Of a DNA stretch of 64,000 nt, positions 12,249 to 22,263 are shown piece after piece (positions within the stretch are counted from its first letter, which is position 1; each line of letters starts with the position of its first letter). The stretch spans positions 2,852,001 through 2,916,000 of the forward strand of contig NZ_CP035494.1 of the NCBI RefSeq assembly GCF_004135285.1, read 5' to 3'. This stretch comes from Microbacterium protaetiae. Its GTDB lineage: Bacteria; Actinomycetota; Actinomycetes; Actinomycetales; Microbacteriaceae. The notes under the pieces are model-generated. The model ran no database searches. It was not told the DNA's origin and was given only the letters and a program-made list of their open reading frames with translations. The translations under genes and the position numbers were made by a program.

Positions 12249-13973
12249 ATGCATAGTTCAGGCTCAGGCAGTTCTCGACCTCCGGCCGACACCACGGCGA
12301 CAGACGACGACACCACCAAGCACATCTTCGTGACCGGCGGTGTCGTCTCCTCTTTGGGGAAGGGGCTGACGGCGGCGAGCCTCGGCAATCTGCTGACCGC
12401 GCGCGGCCTGCGGGTGGTCATGCAGAAGCTCGACCCGTATCTGAACGTCGACCCCGGCACGATGAACCCGTTCCAGCACGGTGAGGTCTTCGTCACCGAC
12501 GACGGCGCCGAGACCGATCTCGACATCGGCCACTACGAGCGCTTTCTCGACGTGAACCTGAACCAGGCCGCCAACGTGACCACCGGTCAGATCTATTCTC
12601 GCGTGATAGCCCGCGAGCGGGCCGGAGAGTACCTGGGCGACACCGTGCAGGTCATTCCGCACATCACCGACGAGATCAAGCGTCGCATGCGATTGCAGGC
12701 CGATGCCGATCCGAAGCCCGACGTCATCATCACCGAGGTCGGTGGCACCATCGGCGACATCGAGTCGCAGCCGTTCATCGAGTCGGCGCGGCAGATCCGC
12801 CATGAGCTCGGCCGCGACAACGTGTTCTTCGTGCACGTGTCGCTGCTGCCCTACATGGGCGCCTCGGGCGAGCAGAAGACCAAGCCGACCCAGCACTCGG
12901 TCGCAGCCCTGCGCTCGATCGGTATTCAGCCCGACGCCCTGGTGCTGCGCAGCGACCGGCCGGTCACAGATGCGAACAAGCGCAAGATCGCGCTGATGTG
13001 CGACGTCGACGAGCGCGCGGTGGTCAACGCGGTGGACGTGCCCAGCATCTACGACATCCCTTCGATGCTGCACGAGCAGAACCTCGATGACTACATCGTG
13101 CGCGCCCTCGGCCTGACCAAGGCCGCCGAGGTCGACTGGTCGCGCTGGCAGAAGGTGCTCAGTGCGGTGCACAACCCCAAGCACGAGGTGACGATCGGGC
13201 TGGTTGGAAAATACATCGACCTGCCCGACGCCTACCTGTCGGTCACCGAGGCGCTGCGCGCCGGTGGCTTCGCGCAGGAGACGCACGTGAACATCCGATG
13301 GATTCCGTCGGATGAGTGCGAGACACCCGAGGGCGCGCAGAATGCACTGGCTGACCTGGACGGCATCGTCGTTCCCGGTGGGTTCGGCATCCGCGGTATC
13401 GAGGGCAAACTGGGCGCGCTGCGCTTCGCACGCGAGCAGGGCATTCCGACCCTCGGACTGTGTCTGGGGCTGCAGTGCATGGTCATCGAGTATGCCCGTG
13501 ACGTCGCCGGCATCGCGCAGGCGTCGTCGAGCGAGTTCGACCCCGACACCGCCGACCCGGTGATCGCCACCATGGCCGAGCAGGTCGACATTCTCGCGGC
13601 AGGCGAGTTGGGCGGCACCATGCGACTGGGGCTGTACCCGGCCGATCTGGCCGACGGGTCGCTGGCCGCCGAGCTGTACGGCTCGGCGCGCGTCTCAGAG
13701 CGGCACCGCCACCGCTACGAGGTCAACAACGCGTACCGTGACCGCCTCACCGACGCCGGCCTGGTGTTTTCTGGACTCTCGCCCGACCGCAATCTCGTCG
13801 AATACGTGGAGCTGCCGCGCGAGGTGCACCCGTATTACATCGCGACGCAGGCGCACCCCGAGCTGCGCTCGCGGCCGACCGATCCGCACCCGCTGTTCCG
13901 CGGGCTGGTCGCGGCCGCGCTCGTGCGCCACCGTGCCAGCGAGCTTTTCGACGACGAAGGCGACGATGACTGA
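12249..13973 (+). CDS. pyrG: CTP synthase
   Basis: 574 aa. Converts UTP to CTP with ATP and glutamine. The N-terminal synthetase starts with [21 protein letters not shown] and contains the P-loop-like region and [14 protein letters not shown]. The C-terminal class I amidotransferase begins about residue 300 with the nucleophile Cys in GLCLGLQCM and the His-Glu pair in QAHPEL. Start is ATG 12249 or GTG 12246 just before it; a TAGAAT box directly upstream suggests a leaderless message. The first 25 residues before KHIF are variable in the family. It overlaps the next gene by 8 bp. Confidence 0.97.
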   Translation: MHSSGSGSSRPPADTTATDDDTTKHIFVTGGVVSSLGKGLTAASLGNLLTARGLRVVMQKLDPYLNVDPGTMNPFQHGEVFVTDDGAETDLDIGHYERFLDVNLNQAANVTTGQIYSRVIARERAGEYLGDTVQVIPHITDEIKRRMRLQADADPKPDVIITEVGGTIGDIESQPFIESARQIRHELGRDNVFFVHVSLLPYMGASGEQKTKPTQHSVAALRSIGIQPDALVLRSDRPVTDANKRKIALMCDVDERAVVNAVDVPSIYDIPSMLHEQNLDDYIVRALGLTKAAEVDWSRWQKVLSAVHNPKHEVTIGLVGKYIDLPDAYLSVTEALRAGGFAQETHVNIRWIPSDECETPEGAQNALADLDGIVVPGGFGIRGIEGKLGALRFAREQGIPTLGLCLGLQCMVIEYARDVAGIAQASSSEFDPDTADPVIATMAEQVDILAAGELGGTMRLGLYPADLADGSLAAELYGSARVSERHRHRYEVNNAYRDRLTDAGLVFSGLSPDRNLVEYVELPREVHPYYIATQAHPELRSRPTDPHPLFRGLVAAALVRHRASELFDDEGDDD

Positions 13974-14610
13974 GCCGTTGCACGACGAACCGGCCGAGGT
14001 CGAGGTCACGCGCAGCGACACCGTGTATGCGGGGCGGGTCTGGAACGTCCGTCGTGATGAGTTCACCTACAACGACCAGACGATCGTGCGCGAGTACATG
14101 GATCACACCGGCGCCGTGGCGATCCTCGCCCTGGATGAGGACGACCGGATGCTGCTGATCAAGCAGTACCGGCATCCGGTGCGGGTGCGCGAGTGGGAGA
14201 TCCCGGCGGGGCTGCTGGATGTGACCGGCGAAGATGCGCTGGCCGCGGCGCAGCGCGAACTCGCCGAAGAGGCAGACCTTATCGCGGCGCGCTGGGATGT
14301 GCTCGCCGAGTTCTACACGACGCCGGGCGGCAGCGACGAGGCGATTCGCATCTATCTCGCGCGTGAGCTGAGTCCGAGCGCGCAGGCGTTCGACCGCGAA
14401 GCCGAAGAAGCCGACATCGAGGTGCGCTGGGTGCCGCTCGACGAGGTCATGACCGCGGTTCTTCAGCGGCGCGTGCAGAACCCGTCGCTGGTGGTGGGGA
14501 CGCTTGCCGCCCACGCCTCGCGGGCGGACGGCTGGTCGACGCTCGCCCCCGGCGACTCGCCGTGGCCGCGGCGGTCTCAGCCGGTGGGAGCCGGCGTCGC
14601 CGAGGGCTGA
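13966..14610 (+). CDS. Nudix hydrolase, ADP-ribose pyrophosphatase type
   Basis: 214 aa. The Nudix box [20 protein letters not shown] (then EADL) has the extra residue between Gly and Glu seen in ADP-ribose pyrophosphatases. The preceding [18 protein letters not shown] is typical of that subgroup (the same context as Rv1700, which follows pyrG in M. tuberculosis). It probably cleaves ADP-ribose to AMP and ribose 5-phosphate. Start ATG 13966 overlaps the end of pyrG by 8 bp. The substrate is inferred from family and position. Confidence 0.9.
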   Translation: MTEPLHDEPAEVEVTRSDTVYAGRVWNVRRDEFTYNDQTIVREYMDHTGAVAILALDEDDRMLLIKQYRHPVRVREWEIPAGLLDVTGEDALAAAQRELAEEADLIAARWDVLAEFYTTPGGSDEAIRIYLARELSPSAQAFDREAEEADIEVRWVPLDEVMTAVLQRRVQNPSLVVGTLAAHASRADGWSTLAPGDSPWPRRSQPVGAGVAEG

Positions 14611-14615
14611 GCACC

Positions 14616-15518
14616 GTGCAGCTCGACCGTGCGGTGAACGCCTTCCTGCGGCATGTCACGGTCGAGCGCGGGCTCAGCGAGCACACCGTCGCCGCGTACC
14701 GGCGCGATCTGGCCGGGTATCTGCAGTGGATGGCGGCGCACGGGGCGGGTGACAGCGGGCAGGTGACACCTGACCTTGTGGCCGAGTTCATCGCCGAACG
14801 TTCCCGCGCGGTGCCACGGCCCGCGGCATCCAGTCTCGCGCGTCTGCAGTCATCGGTGCGCGGCCTGCACCGATATCTGCAGCGCGAACAGATCGAGGCA
14901 GACGATCCCACCGGTCGGCTGCGCCCGCCGAAGCTGCCGCAGCGGTTGCCCAAGGCTCTCACCATCGACCAGGTGGAGCGGCTGCTGGCCGCCCCCGCGC
15001 CCGATGAGCCGTTGGGCCTGCGCGACCGGGCGCTGCTCGAGCTGCTGTATGCGACCGGCGCGCGCGTCTCAGAGGTGGTGCAGCTCGATGTCGACGACGT
15101 CACCCACGGCGATGTGCTGCGGGTGCGAGGCAAGGGGGCGAAGGAACGCATAGTGCCGATCGGGCAGTATGCGCGTGAAGCGCTGGATGCCTACCTCACC
15201 CGCGTGCGGCCCGAACTGTCCCGTCGGGGGCACGCCAGTCCGCGGCTGTTCCTGGGGGCGCGGGGCGGTCCGCTGTCGCGGCAGAGTGTGTGGCTGGTGA
15301 TCCAGGCGGCGGCTCAGAGCGCCCAGCTGACCGCGCACGTGTCTCCGCACACCCTGCGGCACTCGTTCGCGACGCACCTGCTGCAGGGCGGGGCCGACGT
15401 GCGGGTCGTGCAAGAGCTCCTCGGACACGCCTCGGTGGCCACCACGCAGATCTACACGCACGTGAGCGTCGACGCCCTGCGCGATGTGTACGCGAGCTCG
15501 CATCCGCGGGCGCGATGA
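14616..15518 (+). CDS. xerD: Site-specific tyrosine recombinase XerD
   Basis: 300 aa. Resolves chromosome dimers at dif with XerC. The N-terminal SAM-like DNA-binding domain (1-95) begins VQLDRAVNAFLRHVTVERGLS. The catalytic domain has Arg in TGARVSEVVQL, Lys near GKGAKERIVPI, His-x-x-Arg in SPHTLRHSFATHLL, His in LLGHASVATTQ and the Tyr nucleophile in IYTH. GTG 14616 gives the usual length and start; a longer frame overlaps the Nudix gene. It is next to the segregation genes parA, scpA and scpB. No attachment site or mobile context suggests a phage integrase. Confidence 0.95.
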   Translation: MQLDRAVNAFLRHVTVERGLSEHTVAAYRRDLAGYLQWMAAHGAGDSGQVTPDLVAEFIAERSRAVPRPAASSLARLQSSVRGLHRYLQREQIEADDPTGRLRPPKLPQRLPKALTIDQVERLLAAPAPDEPLGLRDRALLELLYATGARVSEVVQLDVDDVTHGDVLRVRGKGAKERIVPIGQYAREALDAYLTRVRPELSRRGHASPRLFLGARGGPLSRQSVWLVIQAAAQSAQLTAHVSPHTLRHSFATHLLQGGADVRVVQELLGHASVATTQIYTHVSVDALRDVYASSHPRAR

Positions 15519-15528
15519 GCGGATATCC

Positions 15529-15561
15529 GGGATGCCGCAGACGGCCGGTCTGCGACATCCC
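15529..15561 (+). terminator. Hairpin after xerD
   Basis: A 14-position stem (15529-15542 with 15548-15561, one C-A mismatch) with a 5-nt loop lies just past the xerD stop. It lacks a T tract. It probably ends the pyrG-xerD transcript; a new promoter for parA follows. Confidence 0.65.
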
Positions 15562-15595
15562 CTCGCCGCGCGCCATGTCCACAGGCGGTCATCGC

Positions 15596-15601
15596 TAGAA
15601 T
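15596..15601 (+). promoter_or_regulatory. Predicted -10 (TAGAAT) of the parA-der operon
   Basis: TAGAAT lies 33 nt before the parA GTG, which has its own ribosome site (AGGTCAGGAG at 15621-15630), so this transcript has a normal short leader. No clear -35 is seen. Confidence 0.55.
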
Positions 15602-15634
15602 CGACCGGAGGAGAAGACGAAGGTCAGGAGAACG

Positions 15635-16522
15635 GTGGCGGGTACGGCGAGCAAGACGCAGAAGTCGAAGGCCTCCGGCGACACGCCGATCGGTCCGACG
15701 GGTCGTCCGTACCACGGCTTCCCGACCCCACCCACCCTCACGGGCCATGGTCCGGCACGCATCATCGCGCTGTGCAATCAGAAGGGCGGCGTCGGCAAGA
15801 CGACCACCACCATCAATCTCGCGGCGGCGCTGGCCGGCTACGGACGCAAGGTGCTCGCCGTCGACTTCGACCCGCAGGGGGCCCTGTCGGCAGGTCTGGG
15901 CATCGCTACCCACGAGATCCCCACGATCTACGATCTGCTGTTGGACGCCAAGCGCGACCCGCACGAGGTGGTCGTGCCGACCCGGGTGGAGAACCTCGAC
16001 GTCATTCCCGCCAACATCGACCTGTCGGCCGCCGAGGTGCACCTGGTCAATGAGGTGGCCCGTGAGATGACGTTGGCGCGCGCGCTGCGCGGGGTCGCGA
16101 AGGAGTATGACGTCATCCTCATCGACTGCCAGCCGTCGCTCGGCCTGCTCACGGTGAACGCGCTGACGGCCAGCCACGGTGTGGTCATCCCTCTGGAGTG
16201 CGAGTTCTTCGCTCTGCGCGGGGTCGCCCTGCTCATCGAGACGATCGACAAGGTGCGCGACCGGCTGAACCCTTCGATCACCCTCGACGGTGTGCTCGCG
16301 ACGATGTACGACCCGCGCACGCTGCATTCGCGTGAGGTGCTCGAGCGTGTCGTCGAGGCCTTCGGCGACGACGTGCTCGAGACGGTCATCGGGCGCACGG
16401 TGAAGTTCCCCGACGCGTCGGTGTCGGGGATGCCCATCACCGAGTTCGCCCCCGAACACGCGGCCGCACAGGCCTACCTGCGGCTCGCGCGGGAGCTGGT
16501 CGCGCGTGGCGCCGTCGCCTGA
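15635..16522 (+). CDS. ParA/Soj family ATPase
   Basis: 295 aa. Deviant Walker A KGGVGKTTTTINLA near residue 51, then LAVDFDPQGALSAGLG and LIDCQPSLGLLTVNAL, mark a ParA/MinD-type ATPase. A 45-residue polar N-terminus precedes it. It is not beside parB, and its place before scpA/scpB equals Rv1708, so it is a second ParA-like protein likely working with condensin rather than the origin-proximal ParA. Ribosome site AGGTCAGGAG precedes GTG 15635. Confidence 0.92.
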   Translation: MAGTASKTQKSKASGDTPIGPTGRPYHGFPTPPTLTGHGPARIIALCNQKGGVGKTTTTINLAAALAGYGRKVLAVDFDPQGALSAGLGIATHEIPTIYDLLLDAKRDPHEVVVPTRVENLDVIPANIDLSAAEVHLVNEVAREMTLARALRGVAKEYDVILIDCQPSLGLLTVNALTASHGVVIPLECEFFALRGVALLIETIDKVRDRLNPSITLDGVLATMYDPRTLHSREVLERVVEAFGDDVLETVIGRTVKFPDASVSGMPITEFAPEHAAAQAYLRLARELVARGAVA

Positions 16523-17345
16523 GAACACAGCGCCGTCGCCGGAGAACGAGGAGGAGCGCGCCGAAACCGGCTTTCGGGTCTCGCTGGGCGTCTTCGACGG
16601 TCCGTTCGACCTGCTGCTGAACCTGCTGGGCACCCACGAACTCGACATCACCGAGGTGGCTCTTTCGAAGGTGACCGGCGAGTTCATCGCCTACCTGCGC
16701 GAACTGCAGGCCGATGATGAGCTCGACGAGGCATCCGAATTCCTCGTGGTGGCAGCGACCCTGCTCGACATGAAGGTCGCCGGCCTTCTGCCGCAGGGCG
16801 AGTTCGTCGACGCCGAATCGGTCGCGCTGCTCGAGGCGCGCGATCTGCTTTTCGCGAGGCTGCTGCAGTACCGGGCCTTCAAAGAGGTTTCGGCGTGGTT
16901 CGCGCGCTGCCTCGTGCGCGAAGACCGACGGCATGCCCGCGCGGTGCGGCTCGACGAGAAGTATCGCACCGCGGCGCCCGAGCTCGTCTGGACGCTCTCG
17001 GCCGACGACTTCGCGGCGCTCGCCCTGCTGGCGTTCGCGCCGAAGGAGATCCCCACCGTGGGCTTGGATCACCTGCACGCGCCGCTGGTGAGCATCCGCG
17101 AGCAGGCGGCGGTGGTGGTCACCATGCTGCGTTCGGCGGGAAGCCTCACGTTCCGCGATCTGGTCACCGGGGTGACACAGCGCGGTGTCGTGATCGCGCG
17201 TTTTCTGTCGGTGTTGGAGCTGTACCGGCATGCCGCGCTGTCGTTCGAGCAGGTCGAGCCGCTGGGCGATCTGACCCTGACCTGGACCGCCGAGCGTTGG
17301 TCCGAAGAGAACCTCGCCGCCTTGGGAGCCGACTATGACCGATAG
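16506..17345 (+). CDS. scpA: Segregation and condensation protein ScpA
   Basis: 279 aa kleisin subunit of the SMC-ScpAB condensin. After a 22-residue acidic/proline-rich lead, FRVSLGVFDGPFDLLLNLL and the helices up to DEASEFLVVAATLLDMKVAGLLP are the conserved SMC-neck-binding region. The C-terminal winged helix (about 200-275) would bind the other SMC head. The GTG start overlaps parA by 17 bp, and the end overlaps scpB by 11 bp. Confidence 0.95.
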   Translation: MAPSPENTAPSPENEEERAETGFRVSLGVFDGPFDLLLNLLGTHELDITEVALSKVTGEFIAYLRELQADDELDEASEFLVVAATLLDMKVAGLLPQGEFVDAESVALLEARDLLFARLLQYRAFKEVSAWFARCLVREDRRHARAVRLDEKYRTAAPELVWTLSADDFAALALLAFAPKEIPTVGLDHLHAPLVSIREQAAVVVTMLRSAGSLTFRDLVTGVTQRGVVIARFLSVLELYRHAALSFEQVEPLGDLTLTWTAERWSEENLAALGADYDR

Positions 17346-17916
17346 CACGCACAGCGTCGCCCGCAAGCTCGAGGCGATTCTGCTCATCGTTGAGGAGCCG
17401 CAGAGTCTCGTGGCCCTGGCCACCGCCGTCGGTGAACCGGTGCCGGCGGTGCGTCAGGCCATTGAGGGACTGGTCGCCGACTACGACGGCGAGACCGGTG
17501 GACCGCAGCGCGGATTCGAACTGCGCGAGGTGGGCGGTGGCTGGCGGCTGTACGTGCGCGAGGACTACGACGATCTGGTCAGCGAGTTCGTGAACACCCA
17601 GGCCCCGTCGCGGCTGTCGCAGGCTGCGCTGGAGACGCTCGCGGTGATCGCGTACAAGCAGCCGGTCTCGCGCGGCCAGGTCGCCTCGGTGCGCGCGGTC
17701 AACGTCGACTCCGTGGTGCGGACCCTGTTGGCTCGAGGGTTGGTCACCGAGGTCGGCAGCGACCCCGAGACCGGGGCGATTCTGTACGGCACGACCGACG
17801 CGCTGCTGGTGAACCTCGGCATCAACTCGCTCGACGAACTGCCGCCGATCTCGCCGCTCCTGGACGATGTCGACACGGTGGGCCTGGACGGCCTCGATGA
17901 ACGGGGGATCCGATGA
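17335..17916 (+). CDS. scpB: Segregation and condensation protein ScpB
   Basis: 193 aa. Two winged-helix domains: residues about 5-90, then SQAALETLAVIAYKQPVSRGQV, the conserved ScpB segment, and RTLLARGLV. It dimerises on ScpA in the condensin complex. The C-terminus DELPPISPLLDD is acidic. It overlaps scpA (11 bp) and the next gene (ATGA). Confidence 0.95.
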   Translation: MTDSTHSVARKLEAILLIVEEPQSLVALATAVGEPVPAVRQAIEGLVADYDGETGGPQRGFELREVGGGWRLYVREDYDDLVSEFVNTQAPSRLSQAALETLAVIAYKQPVSRGQVASVRAVNVDSVVRTLLARGLVTEVGSDPETGAILYGTTDALLVNLGINSLDELPPISPLLDDVDTVGLDGLDERGIR

Positions 17917-18692
17917 CCGACACCGAAGGCGTGCGCCTGCAGAAGGCGCTGGCGAACGCGGGAGTGGCCTCGCGCCGTGTGGCCGAAGACCTGATCGTGC
18001 AGGGGCGGGTACGGGTGAACGGGGTCGTCGCCGACCAGCTCGGTTCGCGCATCGACCCCGAACACGACCTCGTCGATGTCGACGGTGTGGCCATCCAGTT
18101 CGATCAGTCGAAGCGCTATGTCGTGCTGAACAAGCCCACGGGGGTGGTCAGCTCGATGCACGACGATCGCGGACGACCCGATCTGCGACAGTTCACGCGC
18201 GAGTGGCCCGAGCGCCTGTACAACGTCGGCCGGCTGGACGCCGAGACCAGCGGTCTGCTCGTGCTCACCAACGACGGCGAGCTCGCGCATGTGCTGGCCC
18301 ATCCCTCCTTCGGGGTCACGAAAGTGTACGTGGCGCGGGTGCGCGGCACCGTCACCGCCCGCACCATCTCGCGGCTCACCCGAGGTGTCGAGCTGGAAGA
18401 CGGGCCGATCGCCGCCGACAAGGCGCGTCTGCTCGATCGCTCCGCGGCAACGAGCCTGGTCGAACTGACGCTGCACTCGGGCCGCAACCGCATCGTGCGG
18501 CGGATGCTGGCCGAGGTGGGGCATCCGGTCGAAGAGCTTGTGCGGCGGCAGTTCGGCCCGCTTCACCTGGGAACACTCCCGGCGGGGAAGGCCCGTGAAT
18601 TGACTACAGTGGAACGCGGCGCGCTGCTGACCCTCGCGCGCCGTGAGCCGGGGGAGCCGACACCGCCGGGAGATGACCGGGAGACCCCATGA
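17913..18692 (+). CDS. RsuA/RluB family rRNA pseudouridine synthase
   Basis: 259 aa. N-terminal S4 domain (GVRLQKALANAGVASRRVAEDLI) followed by the synthase domain with catalytic Asp in NVGRLDAETSGLLVLTNDGEL and the later RNRIVRRMLAEVGHPV motif. The family modifies 16S U516 or 23S U2605. Position after scpAB matches Rv1711, annotated as RluB, so the 23S target is more likely, by analogy only. It is linked by ATGA overlaps on both sides. Confidence 0.93.
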   Translation: MTDTEGVRLQKALANAGVASRRVAEDLIVQGRVRVNGVVADQLGSRIDPEHDLVDVDGVAIQFDQSKRYVVLNKPTGVVSSMHDDRGRPDLRQFTREWPERLYNVGRLDAETSGLLVLTNDGELAHVLAHPSFGVTKVYVARVRGTVTARTISRLTRGVELEDGPIAADKARLLDRSAATSLVELTLHSGRNRIVRRMLAEVGHPVEELVRRQFGPLHLGTLPAGKARELTTVERGALLTLARREPGEPTPPGDDRETP

Positions 18693-19810
18693 GAGCGACC
18701 ACCACCGTGCCTGCGCGGGGTGCTGCCCGCACCTCGGGAACGGTGCGGATCGTGGGTGCGGGACTGCTCGGATCGAGCATCGGCCACGCGTTGTCGGCAC
18801 TGGGTGTCGATGTCGCACTCGCCGACACCTCGCCCGGGCAATTGCGCCTGGCGGTCGACTACGGCGCCGGCCGCGTCGCGCGCGATGACGACCGCCCGCG
18901 TCTTATCGTGGTGGCGGTGCCCCCGGATGTCACCGCCGATGTCGTCGCGCGAGAGCTGGCGGCCTTTCCCGAGGCCGTCGTCACCGATGTCGCCAGTGTC
19001 AAGCTCGAGCCGCTGCGCGCCCTGCGCGAGCGCGGTGTCGACCTCACTCACTACATCGGCTCGCACCCGCTGGCCGGCCGCGAGCGCGGTGGGGCCATCT
19101 CGGCGCGCGCCGACATCTTCATCGGGCGCCCCTGGGTCGTCTGCCGCGACGACCAGACCAGCCCGGCCGACCTCGCCGTCGTCGAAGGGCTCGCCCTTGA
19201 CGTGGGCGCGATGCCGCTAGAGATGGACCCCGTCGAGCACGACCGTTCTGTCGCACTTGTCTCGCACGTGCCGCAGCTGGTGGCCAGCCTTCTGGCCGGC
19301 CGATTCGCCGGCGCACCGGAGGGCTCGCTGCGCCTGGCCGGACAAGGCGTGCGCGACACCACCCGCATCGCGGCATCCGCCCCCGAACTGTGGGTGCAGA
19401 TTCTCGGCTCGAACGCCGCGCCCGTCGTCGAGGTGCTCGACGCGCTCGCCGCCGATCTGGGCGAGGTCGCCGCCGCGCTGCGCCACCCCGATGCGCCCGG
19501 GGCGCGCCGCACTGTCGCCGACACCATCCGCCGCGGCAACGAGGGCGTCGAGCTGCTGCCGGGAAAGCACGGCCAGAACCGGCGGTTCGCGCAGCTGGTC
19601 GTCATGGTCGATGACACCCCCGGCCAGCTGGGGCGCCTGTTCGGCGAGCTCGGCGAACTCGACGTGAACGTGGAAGACCTGCGCCTGGAGCACTCGCCCG
19701 GCGCCCAGTTCGGCCTTGCCGAGATCAGTGTCGACCCGGGCGCCGTGCGGCGCGCGGAAGACGGCCTGACCGCGCGCGGCTGGAGGATTGCGAGCACCAC
19801 CAATGACTGA
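18689..19810 (+). CDS. tyrA: Prephenate dehydrogenase with ACT domain
   Basis: 373 aa. Tyrosine biosynthesis: NAD-dependent oxidation of prephenate to 4-hydroxyphenylpyruvate. The Rossmann loop [16 protein letters not shown] starts near residue 20. [11 protein letters not shown] carries the conserved His, and a helical dimer domain spans about 190-290. An ACT domain fills the last 75 residues ([20 protein letters not shown]), probably for tyrosine feedback control. In M. tuberculosis tyrA lies elsewhere, so its place between the pseudouridine synthase and cmk is a lineage arrangement. It overlaps cmk by 8 bp. Confidence 0.95.
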   Translation: MRATTTVPARGAARTSGTVRIVGAGLLGSSIGHALSALGVDVALADTSPGQLRLAVDYGAGRVARDDDRPRLIVVAVPPDVTADVVARELAAFPEAVVTDVASVKLEPLRALRERGVDLTHYIGSHPLAGRERGGAISARADIFIGRPWVVCRDDQTSPADLAVVEGLALDVGAMPLEMDPVEHDRSVALVSHVPQLVASLLAGRFAGAPEGSLRLAGQGVRDTTRIAASAPELWVQILGSNAAPVVEVLDALAADLGEVAAALRHPDAPGARRTVADTIRRGNEGVELLPGKHGQNRRFAQLVVMVDDTPGQLGRLFGELGELDVNVEDLRLEHSPGAQFGLAEISVDPGAVRRAEDGLTARGWRIASTTND

Positions 19811-20486
19811 CATCGCCATCATCGCCATCGACGGCCCGGCCGGCTCGGGCAAGTCCAGCGTCTCGAAGCAGGCCGCACGAGCCCTCGGCTTCGGCTACCT
19901 CGACACCGGGGCCGCCTACCGGGCACTGGCCTGGCACGTGCTCGCGCAGGGGGCCGACACCGCCGACGACGCAGCGGTGCGCGCCGCGGCATCCGCGTTC
20001 CCCTACGCCATCTCGCTCGACCCCGACGACTACTGGGTGCGCGTCGGCGAGACCGACGTCACCGCCGCCATCCGCGAGCCGCGCGTGTCGTCGGCGGTGA
20101 GTGCGGTCGCGCGCATCCCCGAGGTGCGGGCGCAGGTGAACGAGTTGTTCCGCACGCTGGCGGCGGCATCCACCCGCCCCGGGGTCATCATCGAGGGGCG
20201 TGACATCACCACCGTGGTCGCGCCCGACGCGCCGGTGCGCATTCTGCTGACCGCGGACCCCGAAGTGCGCGCCGCGCGCCGCTCGGCCGAGTTGACCGAT
20301 CAGGATGCCGCAGCCGTGGCTGCCGCCCTGCACAAGCGCGACGCGTCGGATGCGACCGTCGTCGACTTTTTGAACGCTGCGCCCGGCGTCGAGGTGGTCG
20401 ATTCGACCGACCTTGACTTCGCGCAGACCGTCGATGCCGTTCTGGGCGTCGTACACGAGAAACTGGAGACCGCCCATGGGCGCTGA
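19803..20486 (+). CDS. cmk: Cytidylate kinase
   Basis: 227 aa. Phosphorylates CMP and dCMP. P-loop [15 protein letters not shown], then LDTGAAYRA, the [16 protein letters not shown] segment and [12 protein letters not shown], all typical of Cmk. ATG 19803 gives the standard N-terminus [10 protein letters not shown]. It overlaps tyrA at its start and der at its end. Confidence 0.96.
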   Translation: MTDIAIIAIDGPAGSGKSSVSKQAARALGFGYLDTGAAYRALAWHVLAQGADTADDAAVRAAASAFPYAISLDPDDYWVRVGETDVTAAIREPRVSSAVSAVARIPEVRAQVNELFRTLAAASTRPGVIIEGRDITTVVAPDAPVRILLTADPEVRAARRSAELTDQDAAAVAAALHKRDASDATVVDFLNAAPGVEVVDSTDLDFAQTVDAVLGVVHEKLETAHGR

Positions 20487-21999
20487 AGACGAGTACGAAC
20501 CCGGTCAGGATCACCTGGCCGAGCGGCTTGCCGATATCGACGAGACGCTCGCCGAGCAGCGTGCCGAGGCGCTGCGCGCGTCGCTGGACGACTATGAGCT
20601 CGAAGACGAAGACGCCGCGCTGCTGGCCGGCTCGGTTCTCGGCGAAGACGGCATCGAGTACCTTCCGGCGCTGCCGGTGGTGGCGATCGTCGGGCGCCCC
20701 AACGTGGGCAAGTCGGCCCTCGTGAACCGCATTCTCGGGCGCCGCGAAGCCGTCGTCGAAGACACCCCCGGCGTCACCCGCGACCGCGTCACCTACAAGG
20801 CCGAGTGGCTGGATCGCCGGTTCACACTCGTGGACACCGGCGGGTGGGAGCCCGACGCGAAGGGCATCGACCGTTCGGTGGCCGCACAGGCCGAGGTCGC
20901 CATCGACCTGTGCGACGTGGTGCTGTTCGTCGTGGACGCACGCGTGGGCGCCACCTCGACCGACGAGCACGTCGTGCGGCTGCTGCGCAAGGCGGGCAGG
21001 CCCGTCTTTCTCGTCGCGAACAAGATCGACGACGTGCGGCAAGAGCCCGAGGCAGCCGCGCTGTGGAACCTGGGACTCGGTGAACCGCACCCGGTCTCGG
21101 CCATCCACGGTCGCGGCGTGGCCGACCTGCTCGACGAGGTCGTGAAGGTGCTGCCCGATGTCTCGGCGGTGGCCAAGCAAGAGATCGGCGGCCCGCGGCG
21201 GGTCGCGATCCTCGGCCGGCCCAATGTCGGCAAGTCGTCGCTGCTGAACAAGGCCGCCGGCGAAGAGCGCGTGGTCGTCAACGAGCTGGCCGGCACCACC
21301 CGCGACCCGGTCGACGAGATCGTCGAGCTGGGTGGCAAGATGTGGCGTTTCGTCGACACCGCCGGCATCCGCCGTCGGGTGCACCTGCAGCAGGGCGCCG
21401 ACTTCTATGCGTCGCTGCGCACCTCGACGGCGCTGGAGAAGGCCGAAGTGGCCGTTGTGGTGCTGGATGTGTCGCAGCCGATCAGCGAGCAGGACATCCG
21501 CATCATCGACATGGTGCTGGAGTCGGGCCGCGCGCTCGTGCTCGCCTACAACAAGTGGGACCGCCTGTTCGACGACGACATGGAGAGCCAGGACCGCCGC
21601 CGCTACCTGGAGCGGGAGATCGAACAAGATCTCGCGCACGTGGCGTGGGCGCCGCGGGTGAACATCTCGGCGCGCACCGGGCGGCATCTCGACAGGCTCG
21701 TGCCGGCGCTGGAGACCGCGCTGGACTCGTGGGACACCCGCATCCCCACCGGCAAGTTCAACGCGTTCCTGGCCGAGCTGGTCGCCGAGCACCCGCACCC
21801 GCTGCGCGGTGGCAAGCAGCCGCGCATCCTGTTCGGCACGCAGGCGGGTACACGTCCGCCGACGTTCGTGCTGTTCACGACCGGATTCCTCGACCCCGGC
21901 TACCGGCGTTTCATCCAGCGCCGGTTGCGCGAGATCTACGGGTTCGAGGGTTCGCCGATCGTCATCAACATGCGGGTGCGCGAGAAGCGGCAGCGCTGA
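20476..21999 (+). CDS. der: Ribosome-assembly GTPase Der (EngA)
   Basis: 507 aa. Two tandem GTPase domains, each with a G1 loop: [14 protein letters not shown] near residue 73 and [14 protein letters not shown] near residue 251. A C-terminal KH-like domain follows ([13 protein letters not shown] to the end). Der matures the 50S subunit. An acidic N-terminal extension of about 65 residues precedes the first domain, as in other actinobacteria. ATG 20476 lies 11 bp inside cmk. This is the last gene of the parA-der run. Confidence 0.96.
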   Translation: MGAEDEYEPGQDHLAERLADIDETLAEQRAEALRASLDDYELEDEDAALLAGSVLGEDGIEYLPALPVVAIVGRPNVGKSALVNRILGRREAVVEDTPGVTRDRVTYKAEWLDRRFTLVDTGGWEPDAKGIDRSVAAQAEVAIDLCDVVLFVVDARVGATSTDEHVVRLLRKAGRPVFLVANKIDDVRQEPEAAALWNLGLGEPHPVSAIHGRGVADLLDEVVKVLPDVSAVAKQEIGGPRRVAILGRPNVGKSSLLNKAAGEERVVVNELAGTTRDPVDEIVELGGKMWRFVDTAGIRRRVHLQQGADFYASLRTSTALEKAEVAVVVLDVSQPISEQDIRIIDMVLESGRALVLAYNKWDRLFDDDMESQDRRRYLEREIEQDLAHVAWAPRVNISARTGRHLDRLVPALETALDSWDTRIPTGKFNAFLAELVAEHPHPLRGGKQPRILFGTQAGTRPPTFVLFTTGFLDPGYRRFIQRRLREIYGFEGSPIVINMRVREKRQR

Positions 22000-22058
22000 G
22001 CGAGCCGCAGCCTCGTCGGGCGCCCGCCGTGCCGATGGCGCGCGGCAACATGTGTCAG

Positions 22059-22114
22059 CTGCGTTGCGTCGGCTGCGTTGCGTCGGCTGCGTTGCGTCGT
22101 CTGCGTTGAGTCGT
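22059..22114 (+). repeat. Four tandem 14-bp repeats
   Basis: Four head-to-tail copies of CTGCGTTGCGTCGG; the last two end in T, and the fourth has one further change. The unit is not a multiple of 3 and lies outside coding sequence. The last copy runs into the hairpin after der. Confidence 0.95.
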
Positions 22115-22161
22115 CGCATATGGCCCCTTCTGCTGCCGGCGAGGGGCCATTTGTGACGACT
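22109..22161 (+). terminator. Long hairpin downstream of der
   Basis: A 20-position stem (22109-22128 with 22142-22161) has one T-T mismatch and one G-T pair around a 13-nt loop. The core is ATGGCCCCT/AGGGGCCAT. Only a short TTT follows. It probably terminates the parA-der operon and blocks read-through into the Nudix fusion gene. Confidence 0.75.
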
Positions 22162-22263
22162 TTGCGTCATGCGCACGCGCATTGAGACATCAAGCCGCCT
22201 CGCTCGTTTCCGTGTAATGCGGCCGCGGGGGCCGGGGCCAGTCCGCTGTGCCAGGCTGGATGG

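Noticed and set aside
14616..15518. Integrase of a mobile element
   Set aside because: Sequence, length and context fit chromosomal XerD, and no attachment repeats or phage genes are near.
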